A stretch of 33,969 nucleotides of DNA from Gammaproteobacteria bacterium. Its GTDB lineage: Bacteria; Pseudomonadota; Gammaproteobacteria; Steroidobacterales; Woeseiaceae. The translations under genes and the position numbers were made by a program. A model generated the notes under the pieces. The model did not search any database. It worked only from the letters and a program-made list of their open reading frames with translations, and had not been told where the DNA came from. The stretch spans positions 1-33,969 of the forward strand of contig JAADHU010000065.1 of the NCBI GenBank assembly GCA_013151645.1, written 5' to 3'. Positions 25,250-33,969 of this stretch are shown here, piece by piece (positions within the stretch are counted from its first letter, which is position 1; each line of letters opens with the position of its first letter).

Positions 25250-26806
25250 ATCATCAACGTCCCTGCCGATGAAACGACGATCACGCCCGCCAGTGAGGCT
25301 GTCCCCGAGGTCCTCGCAGCCGTTGACCTGGGTTCCAACAGTTTTCACATGATCGTTGGCGAGCTTCGCCACGGCCAGCTCGTCATCATCGATCGCCTCA
25401 AAGAGACCGTGCGTTTATCGGAAGGCCTGGAGGAGACCGGCGAGTTGACGGCTGCCGCGCGACACCGTGCACTTGAATGTTTGTCACGTTTCGGCGAACG
25501 GCTGCGTCATATGCATGCATCGAATGTGCGTGCAGCCGGTACCAGTACTTTTCGTCGCGCCAGGAACAGTCACCTGTTTTGCAAAGAGGCCGGGCAGGCG
25601 TTGGGTCAGTCGCTGGAAATCATATCCGGTCTTGAAGAGGCGCGGCTCATCTTTGCCGGTGTCACTCACAGCACACCGCCGCACGATGGTGCGCGCCTGG
25701 TGCTGGATATCGGTGGTGGCAGTACAGAATTAATACTGGGGAAGTCGCTTGAACCTCGCGCACTGGAAAGTCTGCATATGGGTTGCGTCGTTATGACCGA
25801 GCGATATTTTCGCAATGGCAAGATCAGTCGCGGGGCGTTCGACGATGCTCGGCTTGCCGTTCGTCTGAAGTTAAGACCGGTGAAGGCATTTTTTCGTGAT
25901 ACGCCCGGTATTGAGGCAATCGGCACATCCGGCACCATTCGCGCGACCGAAAGGGTGGCTCGTGAGTTGGGGCTTGTCGACGCGGACCTGACGCGCAGCG
26001 CGGTGGAGGAATTGATCGAGCGTGTGTGTCAGTTTGATGCCATCGAGTCCGTTTCGTTGCCCGGTCTCGCTGAGCGACGCGCGCAGGTCTGGCCGGGCGG
26101 ACTCGCCATTCTGGTCGAATTGCTGGCGGTGCTCCGCATCGACCGCCTGAAGACCTCCGATGGCGCGCTTCGGGAAGGGCTCCTGTACGAGAGCCTGGGT
26201 CGATTGCAACATGAAGACGCGCGCGAACGCAGCGTGCAGGCACTCGCGCCGCGATACAATGTCGATCATGAGCAGGCACAGCGGGTCGCAGAGACGGCCG
26301 ATGGCTTACTCCGGCAATGTGCCGCCGACTGGGGCCTTACGTCGCCGCTGACGCCGCGCATACTCAACTGGTCCGCGCGACTGCATGAAATTGGGCTGGA
26401 TATTTCCCACGATGGCTTTCAGCGGCACGGCGCCTATATCGCCGCCAACGCCGATCTGCCCGGATTTCCGCGCGCAGAGCAGCAGTTCCTGGCATTCTTG
26501 ATCGCCAGTCAGAGACGTCACATCGATGAAGGTTCGCTCAAACGGCTGCCGGCGAAATGGCACAACGACGCGCTGCGATTGTCCATCATTCTGCGGCTTG
26601 CCGTTTTGTTGAATCGAAGCCGCAGCCAATCGTCGTTGCCGGGAATCCTTCTAGACGCGTCCGAGGACGGCCTGACGCTCAATTTTCCGAGTGGCTGGCT
26701 GCAGTGCAACCCGCTAACCCGGGCCGATCTGGACAGAGAGAAAAATTATCTGGCCGACGCGGGTTACGCGCTGTCCGTTCGAGCGCCAGCGAAAACGTCA
26801 GACTGA
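25250..26806 (+). CDS. ppx: Exopolyphosphatase (Ppx/GppA family), probable ATC start
   Basis: An actin-fold phosphatase that removes terminal phosphate from polyphosphate, or from pppGpp in GppA. The phosphate-1 loop AAVDLGSNSFHM lies upstream of the first ATG (25349), so that ATG cannot be the start. In frame from 25247 there is no ATG, GTG or TTG; a TAG lies at 25244. The only likely initiators are the tandem ATC codons at 25250 and 25253, placed 6 and 9 nt after a strong AGGGGA (25238-25243). This gives 518 residues, close to E. coli Ppx (513). RAAGTSTFRRARN, VLDIGGGSTELI, GTSGTIRA and the C-terminal HD-like domain (LHEIGLDISHDGFQRHGAYI) follow. It overlaps the convergent ppk1 by 9 bp. Sequencing error is the alternative explanation of the start. 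Confidence 0.92.
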   Translation: MINVPADETTITPASEAVPEVLAAVDLGSNSFHMIVGELRHGQLVIIDRLKETVRLSEGLEETGELTAAARHRALECLSRFGERLRHMHASNVRAAGTSTFRRARNSHLFCKEAGQALGQSLEIISGLEEARLIFAGVTHSTPPHDGARLVLDIGGGSTELILGKSLEPRALESLHMGCVVMTERYFRNGKISRGAFDDARLAVRLKLRPVKAFFRDTPGIEAIGTSGTIRATERVARELGLVDADLTRSAVEELIERVCQFDAIESVSLPGLAERRAQVWPGGLAILVELLAVLRIDRLKTSDGALREGLLYESLGRLQHEDARERSVQALAPRYNVDHEQAQRVAETADGLLRQCAADWGLTSPLTPRILNWSARLHEIGLDISHDGFQRHGAYIAANADLPGFPRAEQQFLAFLIASQRRHIDEGSLKRLPAKWHNDALRLSIILRLAVLLNRSRSQSSLPGILLDASEDGLTLNFPSGWLQCNPLTRADLDREKNYLADAGYALSVRAPAKTSD

Positions 26807-28888
26807 CGCGTCACTCAGGGTCGCGAGGCTCCTGAGGAATGATTCCTGTGCCGATCTGGGAGGCTCGGTCCCCGGATTCAGTTTTTCGTAGGTCCCGTCC
26901 TGCCGCAGTTCCCAGGCCTGACAATTGTCGTCGAGATACAATTCGAGATCCGCTTTCAGGCGATCCTTGAGCGGGCGCTGCCGAATGGGAAAACAGGTTT
27001 CCGTGCGGCGGAAAAAATTTCGATCCATCCAGTCGGCGCTGGAACAGAAAAATTCCTGCTTGCCGCCATTCAAGAAATAGAAGACACGCGAGTGCTCCAG
27101 AAAACGGCCTACGATCGAACGCACACGAATGTTTTCAGATAAACCGGGAACGCCGGGCCGCAACGAACAAACGCCGCGTACGATAAGGTCAATCTGAACT
27201 CCGGATGCCGATGCCCGGTAAAGTGCGTCGATAATTCCAGGTGCGGTGAGCGAGTTGATTTTCGCGATGATACGCGCCTCCTGTCCCGCCCTGGCCTGTC
27301 CGATTTCGCGCTCTATTCGTTCGATCATCTCGTCAAATAACAGAAACGGGGCGGTCAGAATGCGGTCAAGATCAACAGCGGCCGTCAGGCTGGTTAACTG
27401 CATGAAGATCTTGTGCACGTCTTCGCCCAGTTTCTGGCTGCCGCTTAAATAACTGTAGTCGGTATATACGAGCGCGGTTCCGGGGTGATAGTTGCCGGTA
27501 CCGAGGTGCACGTAGCGCCGAATCCTGCCCTGCTCCCGCCGCACAACCAGCGACATCTTGGCGTGTGTCTTGTAACCCACCAAGCCGTAGACTACGTGCG
27601 CGCCCGCTTCCTGCAGGCGATTGGCCAGCGAAATATTGGCTGCCTCGTCGAACCGCGCCATCAATTCGATGATCGCGGTGACTTCTTTGCCCGCTGTCGC
27701 GGCTCTGATCAAATGCTCGACGATGGGTGAATCCGCCCCGGTGCGGTAGAGCGTCTGTTTGATCGCCAGGACGTCAGGATCGGTCGCCGCCGTGGCGATG
27801 AAGTCGATGACCGGTGCAAATGACTGGTAGGGGTGCTGCAATAAAACATTGCGATTGTTCAGCACCGAAAACAGGCTGGCATCCGTCTTCAGGGTGCTCG
27901 GCAATCCCGGCGTAAACGCGGGATAGCAAAGTTCAGGCCGCTCCGCCATGTCGCAGACGGCCGCGAGGCGATTCAGATTGACCGGCCCATCGACGGTGAA
28001 CAGGTCAGCCTGGTCCAGAGCGAAATGATCCAGCAGGAAATCACACAAATCCTGTGGGCAGCGGTGACTGATTTCCAGTCGCACGGCAGCACCGTAGCGG
28101 CTGGCGGCAAGCTGACCCTCCAGCGCATGGATCAAATCTTCGACTTCTTCATTGTCAACGTAGAGGTTGCTGTTACGCGTAACCCGAAACTGGTAGCAGC
28201 CATCGACCCGCATCTGTGGAAATAGTGCTTCTACGTGGGCATGGATAATGGAGGACAGGAAAATAAACTGACTGCATCCTGCGTCGCAGAACTGCTCGGG
28301 CAAGCGGATGATCCGCGGCAGCGAACGTGGCGCTTGCACAATAGCTCTATGCCGGCGACGGCCGAAAGCATCCTTGCCGTCCAGGCGGACGATGAAGTTC
28401 AGGCTCTTGTTAAGGATCTTGGGGAACGGCCGGGACGGGTCGAGCGTCAGCGGCGTCAGAACCGGCACAATTTCATCGTGGAAAAATTCCGTCAGCCAGC
28501 CTCGCTGCTCCTCAGTCCAGTTTTCCCGCTTCGGGAAAATAATACGTTCTTGCGCCAATTCGGGAAATAACACCGTGTTCAGCATGGTGTATTGCTCGCC
28601 GATCAGGATGAGCGCCCGGCGACGCAATTCATCGAAAAGCTGCCGCGGTGCGAGCTTGTCAGGCCCCGGTGCCGGGGCACCGATTTCAAGCCGTTGTTTC
28701 AGGGCGGCGACCCTTACCTCGAAAAACTCATCCAGATTTGTGCACGAGATACAGAGGAATCGCAGTCGTTCAAGAATCGGTGTATCCGGATCTGCCGCCT
28801 GATCGAGCACGCGATGATTGAACTCGAGCAGACTGAGTTCACGATTGATATACGGATCGGTTGGCGGGGCGGCATCCACAATCGGCAC
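26798..28888 (-). CDS. ppk1: Polyphosphate kinase 1
   Basis: A 696-residue kinase that reversibly polymerises the gamma-phosphate of ATP into polyphosphate. Domains run in order: the N domain starting [19 protein letters not shown] and [15 protein letters not shown], the head domain, and the two phospholipase D-like catalytic domains with [41 protein letters not shown] condensed here as IKQTLYRTG. The autophosphorylated His lies in [14 protein letters not shown]. The end has [22 protein letters not shown] and [16 protein letters not shown]. Length matches the family. Start is GTG 28888, with no obvious ribosome-binding site. It is convergent with ppx and follows anmK by 56 bp on the same strand. 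The ppx/ppk pair tail-to-tail lets each transcript run into the other's 3' end. Confidence 0.96.
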   Translation of the reverse strand: [696 protein letters not shown]

Positions 28889-28944
28889 AACACTATTTGG
28901 TCAAATCGGCCGATCAGTATAGCAATCCCTGAATTACAAAACGC

Positions 28945-30075
28945 TCACCCACCGCACACATATATTCCCCCGAGTACTTCAGCCTGTTTCGCTCCGGTGA
29001 CTGACGGCAGGTTTCCGCTTTGCCCGAGAATTGTTTGCCGGGCCAGCCAGGCGAATGCGATTGCTTCGACGTAGTTCGGGTCGAGACCGAAATCGTCGGT
29101 CGATAACCATTTGGCGGTGCCGGGCAGGCGAGACAGGCTTTCCATCAATGTGACGTTATTTACGCCGCCGCCGCACACAAGAATTTCCCGCGTATCGGGT
29201 GCGTATCGGGTGATCGCGTCGCCGATTGACCGGGCGGTGAGTGCGAGCAGTGTTGCCTGGATGTCGGCGGCGGAAAATGACGAGTCTCCCGCATAGCTTT
29301 CGAGCCAGTCCAGATTGAAATACTCGAAGCCCGTGCTCTTCGGCGGCGCCATGGAGAAGTAAACGTCCTGAAGCAGGTTCGATAGCAAATCCGGCTGTAC
29401 TTCACCGCTGCGGGCCCAGGCACCACCGTCGTCGAATGGCCGGTCGTGTTGCTGTTGCGTCCACGCATCCATTAAACCGTTGCCGGGGCCGGTGTCAAAA
29501 CCAATGGTGTCGTCTCGGTTGGCGGCTAGCACGGTGATGTTAGCGATGCCGCCGATATTCAATACAACGCGCGCCTTTTTCTCAGCGGCGAAAAGCCACT
29601 GATGAAAAGCGGGCGTGAGCGGCGCGCCTTCGCCACCTGCGGCAAGATCGCGGCGCCGGAAGTCGGCGACAGTCGTAATGCCGGTGCCGCTTGCAATGAT
29701 GTTCGGGTCGCCGATTTGCAGTGTGAATGGGCGTTCGCTGTGGGGGCAGTGTCTTATTGTCTGGCCGTGACTGCCGATCACCTGGATTTGCGATGACGGA
29801 GTTCCCGATGCCTCCAGCAACGCTGTCGCCGCATCGCGAAAACACGAGCCCACCCAATGGTCGAGGTTGGCGAGTGTATCAATCGTCGTTTTGCCGGGAT
29901 TCCGGCTGGCATGAAGCAGCGCGCTGCGTAACCGGGGCGGGTACGCGTAGTCTTTGGTCGCTATCGTCTCGCATTGATTGTCGTGCAAACGGACCAGTGC
30001 GGCATCGATGCCGTCCATGCTGGTGCCCGACATCAGGCCGACATAGAGAGAACTGGGGTTCTCAGGAACTGACAT
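28945..30075 (-). CDS. anmK: Anhydro-N-acetylmuramic acid kinase
   Basis: A 376-residue ASKHA-fold kinase that opens and phosphorylates 1,6-anhydro-MurNAc to MurNAc-6-phosphate during peptidoglycan recycling. The diagnostic N-terminus YVGLMSGTSMDGIDAALV is present, as are IGSHGQTIRHCP, DFRRRDLAAGGEGAPLTPAFH, VVLNIGGIANIT, GFDTGPGNGLMDAW and VCGGGVNN. Length is normal. ATG 30075 sits 5 bp after the M23 peptidase stop, so it is translationally close to that gene. The M23/anmK/tyrS neighbourhood is conserved in related bacteria. Confidence 0.96.
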   Translation of the reverse strand: MSVPENPSSLYVGLMSGTSMDGIDAALVRLHDNQCETIATKDYAYPPRLRSALLHASRNPGKTTIDTLANLDHWVGSCFRDAATALLEASGTPSSQIQVIGSHGQTIRHCPHSERPFTLQIGDPNIIASGTGITTVADFRRRDLAAGGEGAPLTPAFHQWLFAAEKKARVVLNIGGIANITVLAANRDDTIGFDTGPGNGLMDAWTQQQHDRPFDDGGAWARSGEVQPDLLSNLLQDVYFSMAPPKSTGFEYFNLDWLESYAGDSSFSAADIQATLLALTARSIGDAITRYAPDTREILVCGGGVNNVTLMESLSRLPGTAKWLSTDDFGLDPNYVEAIAFAWLARQTILGQSGNLPSVTGAKQAEVLGGIYVCGG

Positions 30076-30080
30076 GCTGG

Positions 30081-31577
30081 TCAGTTGTAAGAGAGAGCCG
30101 CGATTTGCGTGCGCTTGTAGTTGAGGAGCTCGTCAAGAATCGGTTGCACGGTCGCGAGAAACGCCTGGCGGTATTCATCTTTGATCGGATCCGCTTGTGG
30201 TAACGATACGGTACGAGGATTTCGATGCACGCCGTTCAGACGGTACTCGTAATGCAAATGATTCGCGGTCGCCAAGCCGGTGCTGCCAACAAAACCGATG
30301 GTCTGTCCCTGGCGCACGCGTCGCCCGACACGTGCGGACTTGGCGAAGCCGGACATGTGCGCATAAAGTGTTGTGATGTTACCGCCGTGCTGCACGATGA
30401 GCGTATTGCCATAGCCGCTCTTGACGCCGCGAAAAATCACTTTGCCGTCGCCAGCCGCCATGATTGCGGTCCCCCTGGGTGCTGCATAATCAACGCCTCG
30501 ATGCGCCCGAATCGTATTCAGAATAGGGTGGCGGCGTTTCGGGTTGAAGCTCGAGCTGATACGCGTGAAATCGACGGGTGCCCGCACAAATGCCTTGCGA
30601 ACACTATGGCCGTCCGGTGTGAAGTAATCGGCACGGTTGTCGTTGTCGATATAGCGAATAGCCTGAAATTTGCGACCGTTGTTGTTGAACTCTGCGGCGA
30701 CAATCTCTCCGTCAGTAACGTATTCGCCGTCCTGCCATATTTCCTCATACAGGACGTAGTAATCGTCATCCCTGCGAATATCGAGGACGAAATCGACGTC
30801 CCACGCAAAAATACCGGCAAGGTTCATGATGAGCTTGTCGCTCAACCCGGCTTCGGCGCCGCTTAAGAAAAGTGAGCTGTCGATGCGCCCGTAGGCCAGT
30901 CGTTTTCTGGTCTCTATTTGCCGATCAATCAATTTTGCCTGGAAGCCGTCGGCTTCTTTGGAGATCAACAGGGAGCGGGTCAAACTGAGCTCTCGGTAGA
31001 GGCTGATCAGGTTGCCGTCATCGTGTTGAATTTCAAGTTTGTCGCCGGGTTTCAGCATGCGCAGGTAGTGGCTGGCATCAGCCAGTCGGGTGATTTCCGC
31101 AAGGTGGCCAAGACTGATTTTGTGCTTGCGGAACAGTCTGTCGAGCGTGTCGCCGCGGGAGATGGTTAGTGCGATCCGGTCGTACTCAGGTTCCGCCAAG
31201 ATGAGTGGGGGGTGAAATGGCGTCGGCTCGTCTAGTGTCGCCGTGGCCGCCGGAAACCGTGGGCCATCATCAATGTTCAGCGACACAGTCTGGTATTCGA
31301 GTGACGGCACAATCGTTTCAGTCGTCGAATGAGCGCTGGTCAGTAGGTCATCGGTGTCGACCGCGACTGACGGTTCTTCCACGACGATTTGCTCGACCGT
31401 TTCCGCGACCGGTGTCGAAGGACTCCCCGCAACGTTATCCTGGAATAACAGCAGGCCGATTCCGGCGAGCGGCAATCCCAGTCCGATGGCGAACCACCGC
31501 AGGGCATTGGACGTTGGTGTTGCGGATTTTGCAGACGACTTGTAGTCGTGGAGTAGCGGACTTACTGGACGACTCAA
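30081..31577 (-). CDS. M23-family peptidoglycan DD-metalloendopeptidase (MepM-like)
   Basis: A 498-residue envelope protease that cleaves peptide cross-links. A cytoplasmic basic N-terminus is followed by a transmembrane helix (about 25-45, LRWFAIGLGLPLAGIGLLLF), then a linker and an OapA/LysM-like region (ISRGDTLDRLFRKHKISLGHLAEI). A C-terminal lysostaphin-type M23 domain follows, with zinc and catalytic residues in HRGVDYAAPRGTAI, TLYAHMSGF and NHLHYEYRLNG. All metal ligands appear intact. I prefer TTG 31577, preceded by a strong GGGGAGG at 7 nt, over the longer frame to 31637. It lies upstream of anmK and divergent from tyrS. Confidence 0.92.
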   Translation of the reverse strand: MSRPVSPLLHDYKSSAKSATPTSNALRWFAIGLGLPLAGIGLLLFQDNVAGSPSTPVAETVEQIVVEEPSVAVDTDDLLTSAHSTTETIVPSLEYQTVSLNIDDGPRFPAATATLDEPTPFHPPLILAEPEYDRIALTISRGDTLDRLFRKHKISLGHLAEITRLADASHYLRMLKPGDKLEIQHDDGNLISLYRELSLTRSLLISKEADGFQAKLIDRQIETRKRLAYGRIDSSLFLSGAEAGLSDKLIMNLAGIFAWDVDFVLDIRRDDDYYVLYEEIWQDGEYVTDGEIVAAEFNNNGRKFQAIRYIDNDNRADYFTPDGHSVRKAFVRAPVDFTRISSSFNPKRRHPILNTIRAHRGVDYAAPRGTAIMAAGDGKVIFRGVKSGYGNTLIVQHGGNITTLYAHMSGFAKSARVGRRVRQGQTIGFVGSTGLATANHLHYEYRLNGVHRNPRTVSLPQADPIKDEYRQAFLATVQPILDELLNYKRTQIAALSYN

Positions 31578-31809
31578 CGCGGCGCCTCCCCAATCGCTCG
31601 AAGTCGCTACTCTACAGTGGTGCTCGGGGCTCGTCAAAGAAAGGTGTTAAAACTCATGATGTTAAAGTCAAATACTAATTGCGATTCTCGGCACAGATAC
31701 GGTGATGCCTTTTTTGTATCGTCGGCCGCGAAAAATACCGCAATACGAGCCTCCGCTCGGGCGTGCAGGATGCTAAAGTTCTGCGCCAAAGGAGCGAAGC
31801 AACGTAGTT

Positions 31810-33009
31810 ATGACTGATATCGACGAACAACTTGCCGAACTGGCGCGTGGAACAGAGGAAATCCTGCCGCAGGATTCGCTCGCGAAGCGGCTGGCGAAAA
31901 AGCAGAAACTGATCGTAAAGGCAGGGTTTGATCCAACCGCGCCGGATTTGCACGTCGGGCATACTGTCCTGATCAACAAAATGCGCCAGTTTCAGGAGTT
32001 TGGTCACGAAGTGGTGTTCCTGATCGGCGATTTTACCGGCATGATCGGTGATCCGAGTGGCAAGAACAGTACGCGCCCGCCGCTGACCACGGAGCAGATC
32101 GCCGAGAACGCGGCGACCTACGAGGCACAGATCTTCAAGATTCTCGATCCGGAACGAACCCGCGTCGAGTTTAACTCTACGTGGATGTCCAAAATGGGCG
32201 CGGAGGGCATGGTCCGTCTGGCGGCGCAGCATACGGTGGCGCGCATGCTGGAGCGCGATGACTTCCAGAAGCGATTCAGCAATGAGCAACCGATCTCTAT
32301 ACATGAGTTTCTCTATCCGTTAGTGCAGGGATATGACTCGGTAGCGCTTCGGGCCGACGTGGAACTCGGCGGCACGGACCAGAAGTTCAATCTGCTGGTG
32401 GGCCGTCAGTTGCAGCAGAATTACGGCCAGGACCCGCAAATCGTCATGACGACACCCTTGCTGGAGGGCCTGGACGGTGTGCAGAAAATGTCCAAATCCC
32501 TGCATAACTACATCGGCATTACCGAACCGCCGGGTGAAATGTTCGGCAAAATCATGTCGATTTCCGATGACCTGATGTGGCGCTACTTCGAGGTGCTGAG
32601 TTTCCGGCCGTTGCAGGAGGTGGCCGCGTTGCAGGCCGCTGTAGATGACGGCAGGAACCCACGCGACGTCAAATTTGAGCTGGCACAGGAGATTGTGAGT
32701 CGTTTCCATGATGCGGCCGCTGCGGAACGATCGAAAGCGGAATTCATCGCACGCTTCCAGAAAGGAGCGATGCCGGAAGATATTCAGGAGATGGAGATAT
32801 CGAGCCAGGACGGCGTGCTGGGAATTGCCCATCTGCTCAAGGCGGCCGGCCTGGTGAGTAGCACGTCCGATGCATTCAGAATGATCAAGCAGGGTGCTGT
32901 CAGGATTGACGGTGAGCGGGTCGAGCGTCGTGATCTGAGTATTAACGCCGGCACGACACATATTTATCAGGTCGGGAAGCGCAAATTCGCGAAGGTCGAG
33001 CTGACCTGA
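31810..33009 (+). CDS. tyrS: Tyrosyl-tRNA synthetase
   Basis: A 399-residue class I synthetase that charges tRNA-Tyr. The ATP-binding HIGH-type motif is HVGH in [20 protein letters not shown], and the KMSKS loop is intact ([14 protein letters not shown]). [19 protein letters not shown] lies in the tyrosine/tRNA region, and a C-terminal S4 RNA-binding domain follows ([23 protein letters not shown]). The layout fits the type 2 (TyrZ-like) synthetases of many Proteobacteria. A GGAG at 31791 is 15 nt from ATG 31810, longer than usual; no better start is seen. It is divergent from the M23 gene and lies upstream of the rRNA promoter region. No clear terminator follows it. Confidence 0.97.
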   Translation: MTDIDEQLAELARGTEEILPQDSLAKRLAKKQKLIVKAGFDPTAPDLHVGHTVLINKMRQFQEFGHEVVFLIGDFTGMIGDPSGKNSTRPPLTTEQIAENAATYEAQIFKILDPERTRVEFNSTWMSKMGAEGMVRLAAQHTVARMLERDDFQKRFSNEQPISIHEFLYPLVQGYDSVALRADVELGGTDQKFNLLVGRQLQQNYGQDPQIVMTTPLLEGLDGVQKMSKSLHNYIGITEPPGEMFGKIMSISDDLMWRYFEVLSFRPLQEVAALQAAVDDGRNPRDVKFELAQEIVSRFHDAAAAERSKAEFIARFQKGAMPEDIQEMEISSQDGVLGIAHLLKAAGLVSSTSDAFRMIKQGAVRIDGERVERRDLSINAGTTHIYQVGKRKFAKVELT

Positions 33010-33281
33010 TAATTGCGGTCGGGAATGGCAATATTCCCGCCGTAGCCATCGCTGACATTGCGCACGGCCGGATACCGGGGCGGGGAATGAGCGGTTTGCG
33101 AATCAATCCGGGCTTCTATTTGAAAAAGATGCCTCCGGAACTGTGAGCGGGGAGGCAGACGGTCAAACCCGGGAAAGGCCGTTTTTACCGGTAAACAGGC
33201 TTGTTTTCGGCATTCCGGGGCGAGCAGCCGGCGGTGTCTTCGAGACGGATTTCAGTCGGCAGTAAAATAAGTTCAGAAGTA
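33010..33281 (+). other. tyrS-rRNA intergenic region without a recognised gene
   Basis: This stretch, upstream of the rRNA promoters, holds a small hairpin (CGGGAAT/ATTCCCG, near 33019-33040) and GC-rich sequence including GCCTCC..GGAGGC. Neither hairpin has a T-run. I see no gene and no convincing tyrS terminator. Confidence 0.5.
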
Positions 33282-33309
33282 GTTGACGGGCGGCAATTCA
33301 CCGCTATAA
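33282..33309 (+). promoter_or_regulatory. rRNA operon promoter P1
   Basis: TTGACG (33282-33287), a 16-nt spacer and TATAAT (33304-33309) are followed by a GC-rich discriminator (GCCCCGC). These are the hallmarks of a strong, stringently controlled rRNA promoter. Modest A-rich sequence upstream could be an UP element. Confidence 0.85.
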
Positions 33310-33378
33310 TGCCCCGCTCGCTCGAGACACGGTGTGTCCGGGCCAGACCCCGAGAATAGATACAGGCACGCAGGGCTG

Positions 33379-33406
33379 TTCATTAACCCATGTTGGCCTG
33401 TATAAT
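33379..33406 (+). promoter_or_regulatory. rRNA operon promoter P2 (probable)
   Basis: TTCATT (33379-33384), 16 nt, and a consensus TATAAT (33401-33406), about 97 bp after P1, as in tandem rRNA promoters. The -35 box is weak. Confidence 0.6.
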
Positions 33407-33447
33407 GGTGGGTCTGCTTGAAACGAGGACGATGCTCGATTTCAAGA

Positions 33448-33460
33448 CGCTCTTTAACAA
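33448..33460 (+). promoter_or_regulatory. rRNA leader antitermination boxA
   Basis: CGCTCTTTAACAA matches the boxA core (TGCTCTTTAACA) bound by NusB/NusE. It is followed by TAATCAGATAATTTGTGTGGG, very like the E. coli leader downstream of boxA. Confidence 0.88.
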
Positions 33461-33586
33461 TGTAATCAGATAATTTGTGTGGGTGCTCGCGTTGGAGTTT
33501 GCTATAGGCAAAATCAAACGTGAGAACCAAGTTTAATTTTGTAATTAAGTTGGCGATTGCGTTCTTTAGATAAAGCTCAAAGCTTT

Positions 33587-33969
<383 letters not shown>

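Overview
This window looks like a chromosomal segment of a free-living, moderately GC-rich gammaproteobacterium. The evidence is the gene set (fused chorismate mutase/prephenate dehydrogenase, HemJ, ErpA, RppH, Ppx/Ppk1), the order anmK - M23 peptidase - tyrS - 16S rRNA familiar from this class, a gammaproteobacterial-type cobalamin riboswitch, and the 5' end of a 16S gene at the right edge. I cannot name a genus. I see no transposase, phage gene, tRNA or CRISPR array.

Layout. (1) 1-6774, minus strand: a vitamin B12 operon. A sigma70-type promoter and a cobalamin riboswitch lead into a PduO-type adenosyltransferase, a BtuB-like TonB-dependent receptor and a large CobN-like protein. The last carries an apparent signal peptide and runs off the left edge. 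(2) 6832-11481: a HisN-like phosphatase (plus), then, on the minus strand, a BtuD-like ATPase, a membrane-anchored HExxHxxGxxD metalloprotease-like protein, a lipoprotein amidase and a decayed methyltransferase gene. (3) 11482-12073: a long, partly AT-rich intergenic region. It holds a perfect sigma54 (-24/-12) promoter facing left, an A-rich transcript of about 210 nt and a strong intrinsic terminator, which together make a candidate regulatory small RNA. (4) 12074-17581, minus: frmA, a gamma-glutamyltransferase-family protein, pdxH and a beta-propeller/amidohydrolase-like protein that lacks its metal ligands. (5) 17818-21179, plus: tyrA, a DUF484/GAF-like GGDEF diguanylate cyclase and an FbpA-like lipoprotein. 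(6) 21196-23515: a BtuC-like permease (minus), rppH (plus), a 171-bp element made of five consecutive hairpins, and hemJ (minus). (7) 23639-26806, plus: a DUF6776-like coiled-coil membrane protein, a bactofilin, erpA and ppx. ppx seems to lack any ATG/GTG/TTG start and probably initiates at ATC. (8) 26798-31577, minus: ppk1, anmK and an M23 endopeptidase. (9) 31810-33969, plus: tyrS, then two rRNA promoters, a boxA leader and the first ~383 nt of 16S rRNA.

How the parts work together. B12 uptake and use is the clearest theme: outer-membrane receptor, inner-membrane permease and ATPase (separated by ~13 kb) and adenosylation, with the receptor operon under riboswitch control. Polyphosphate turnover (ppx and ppk1, convergent, overlapping by 9 bp) and cell-wall recycling and remodelling (anmK, M23) are the other clusters. 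The points most worth following up are the sigma54-driven A-rich RNA, the apparently exported CobN-like protein, the non-canonical ppx start and the hairpin-array element.
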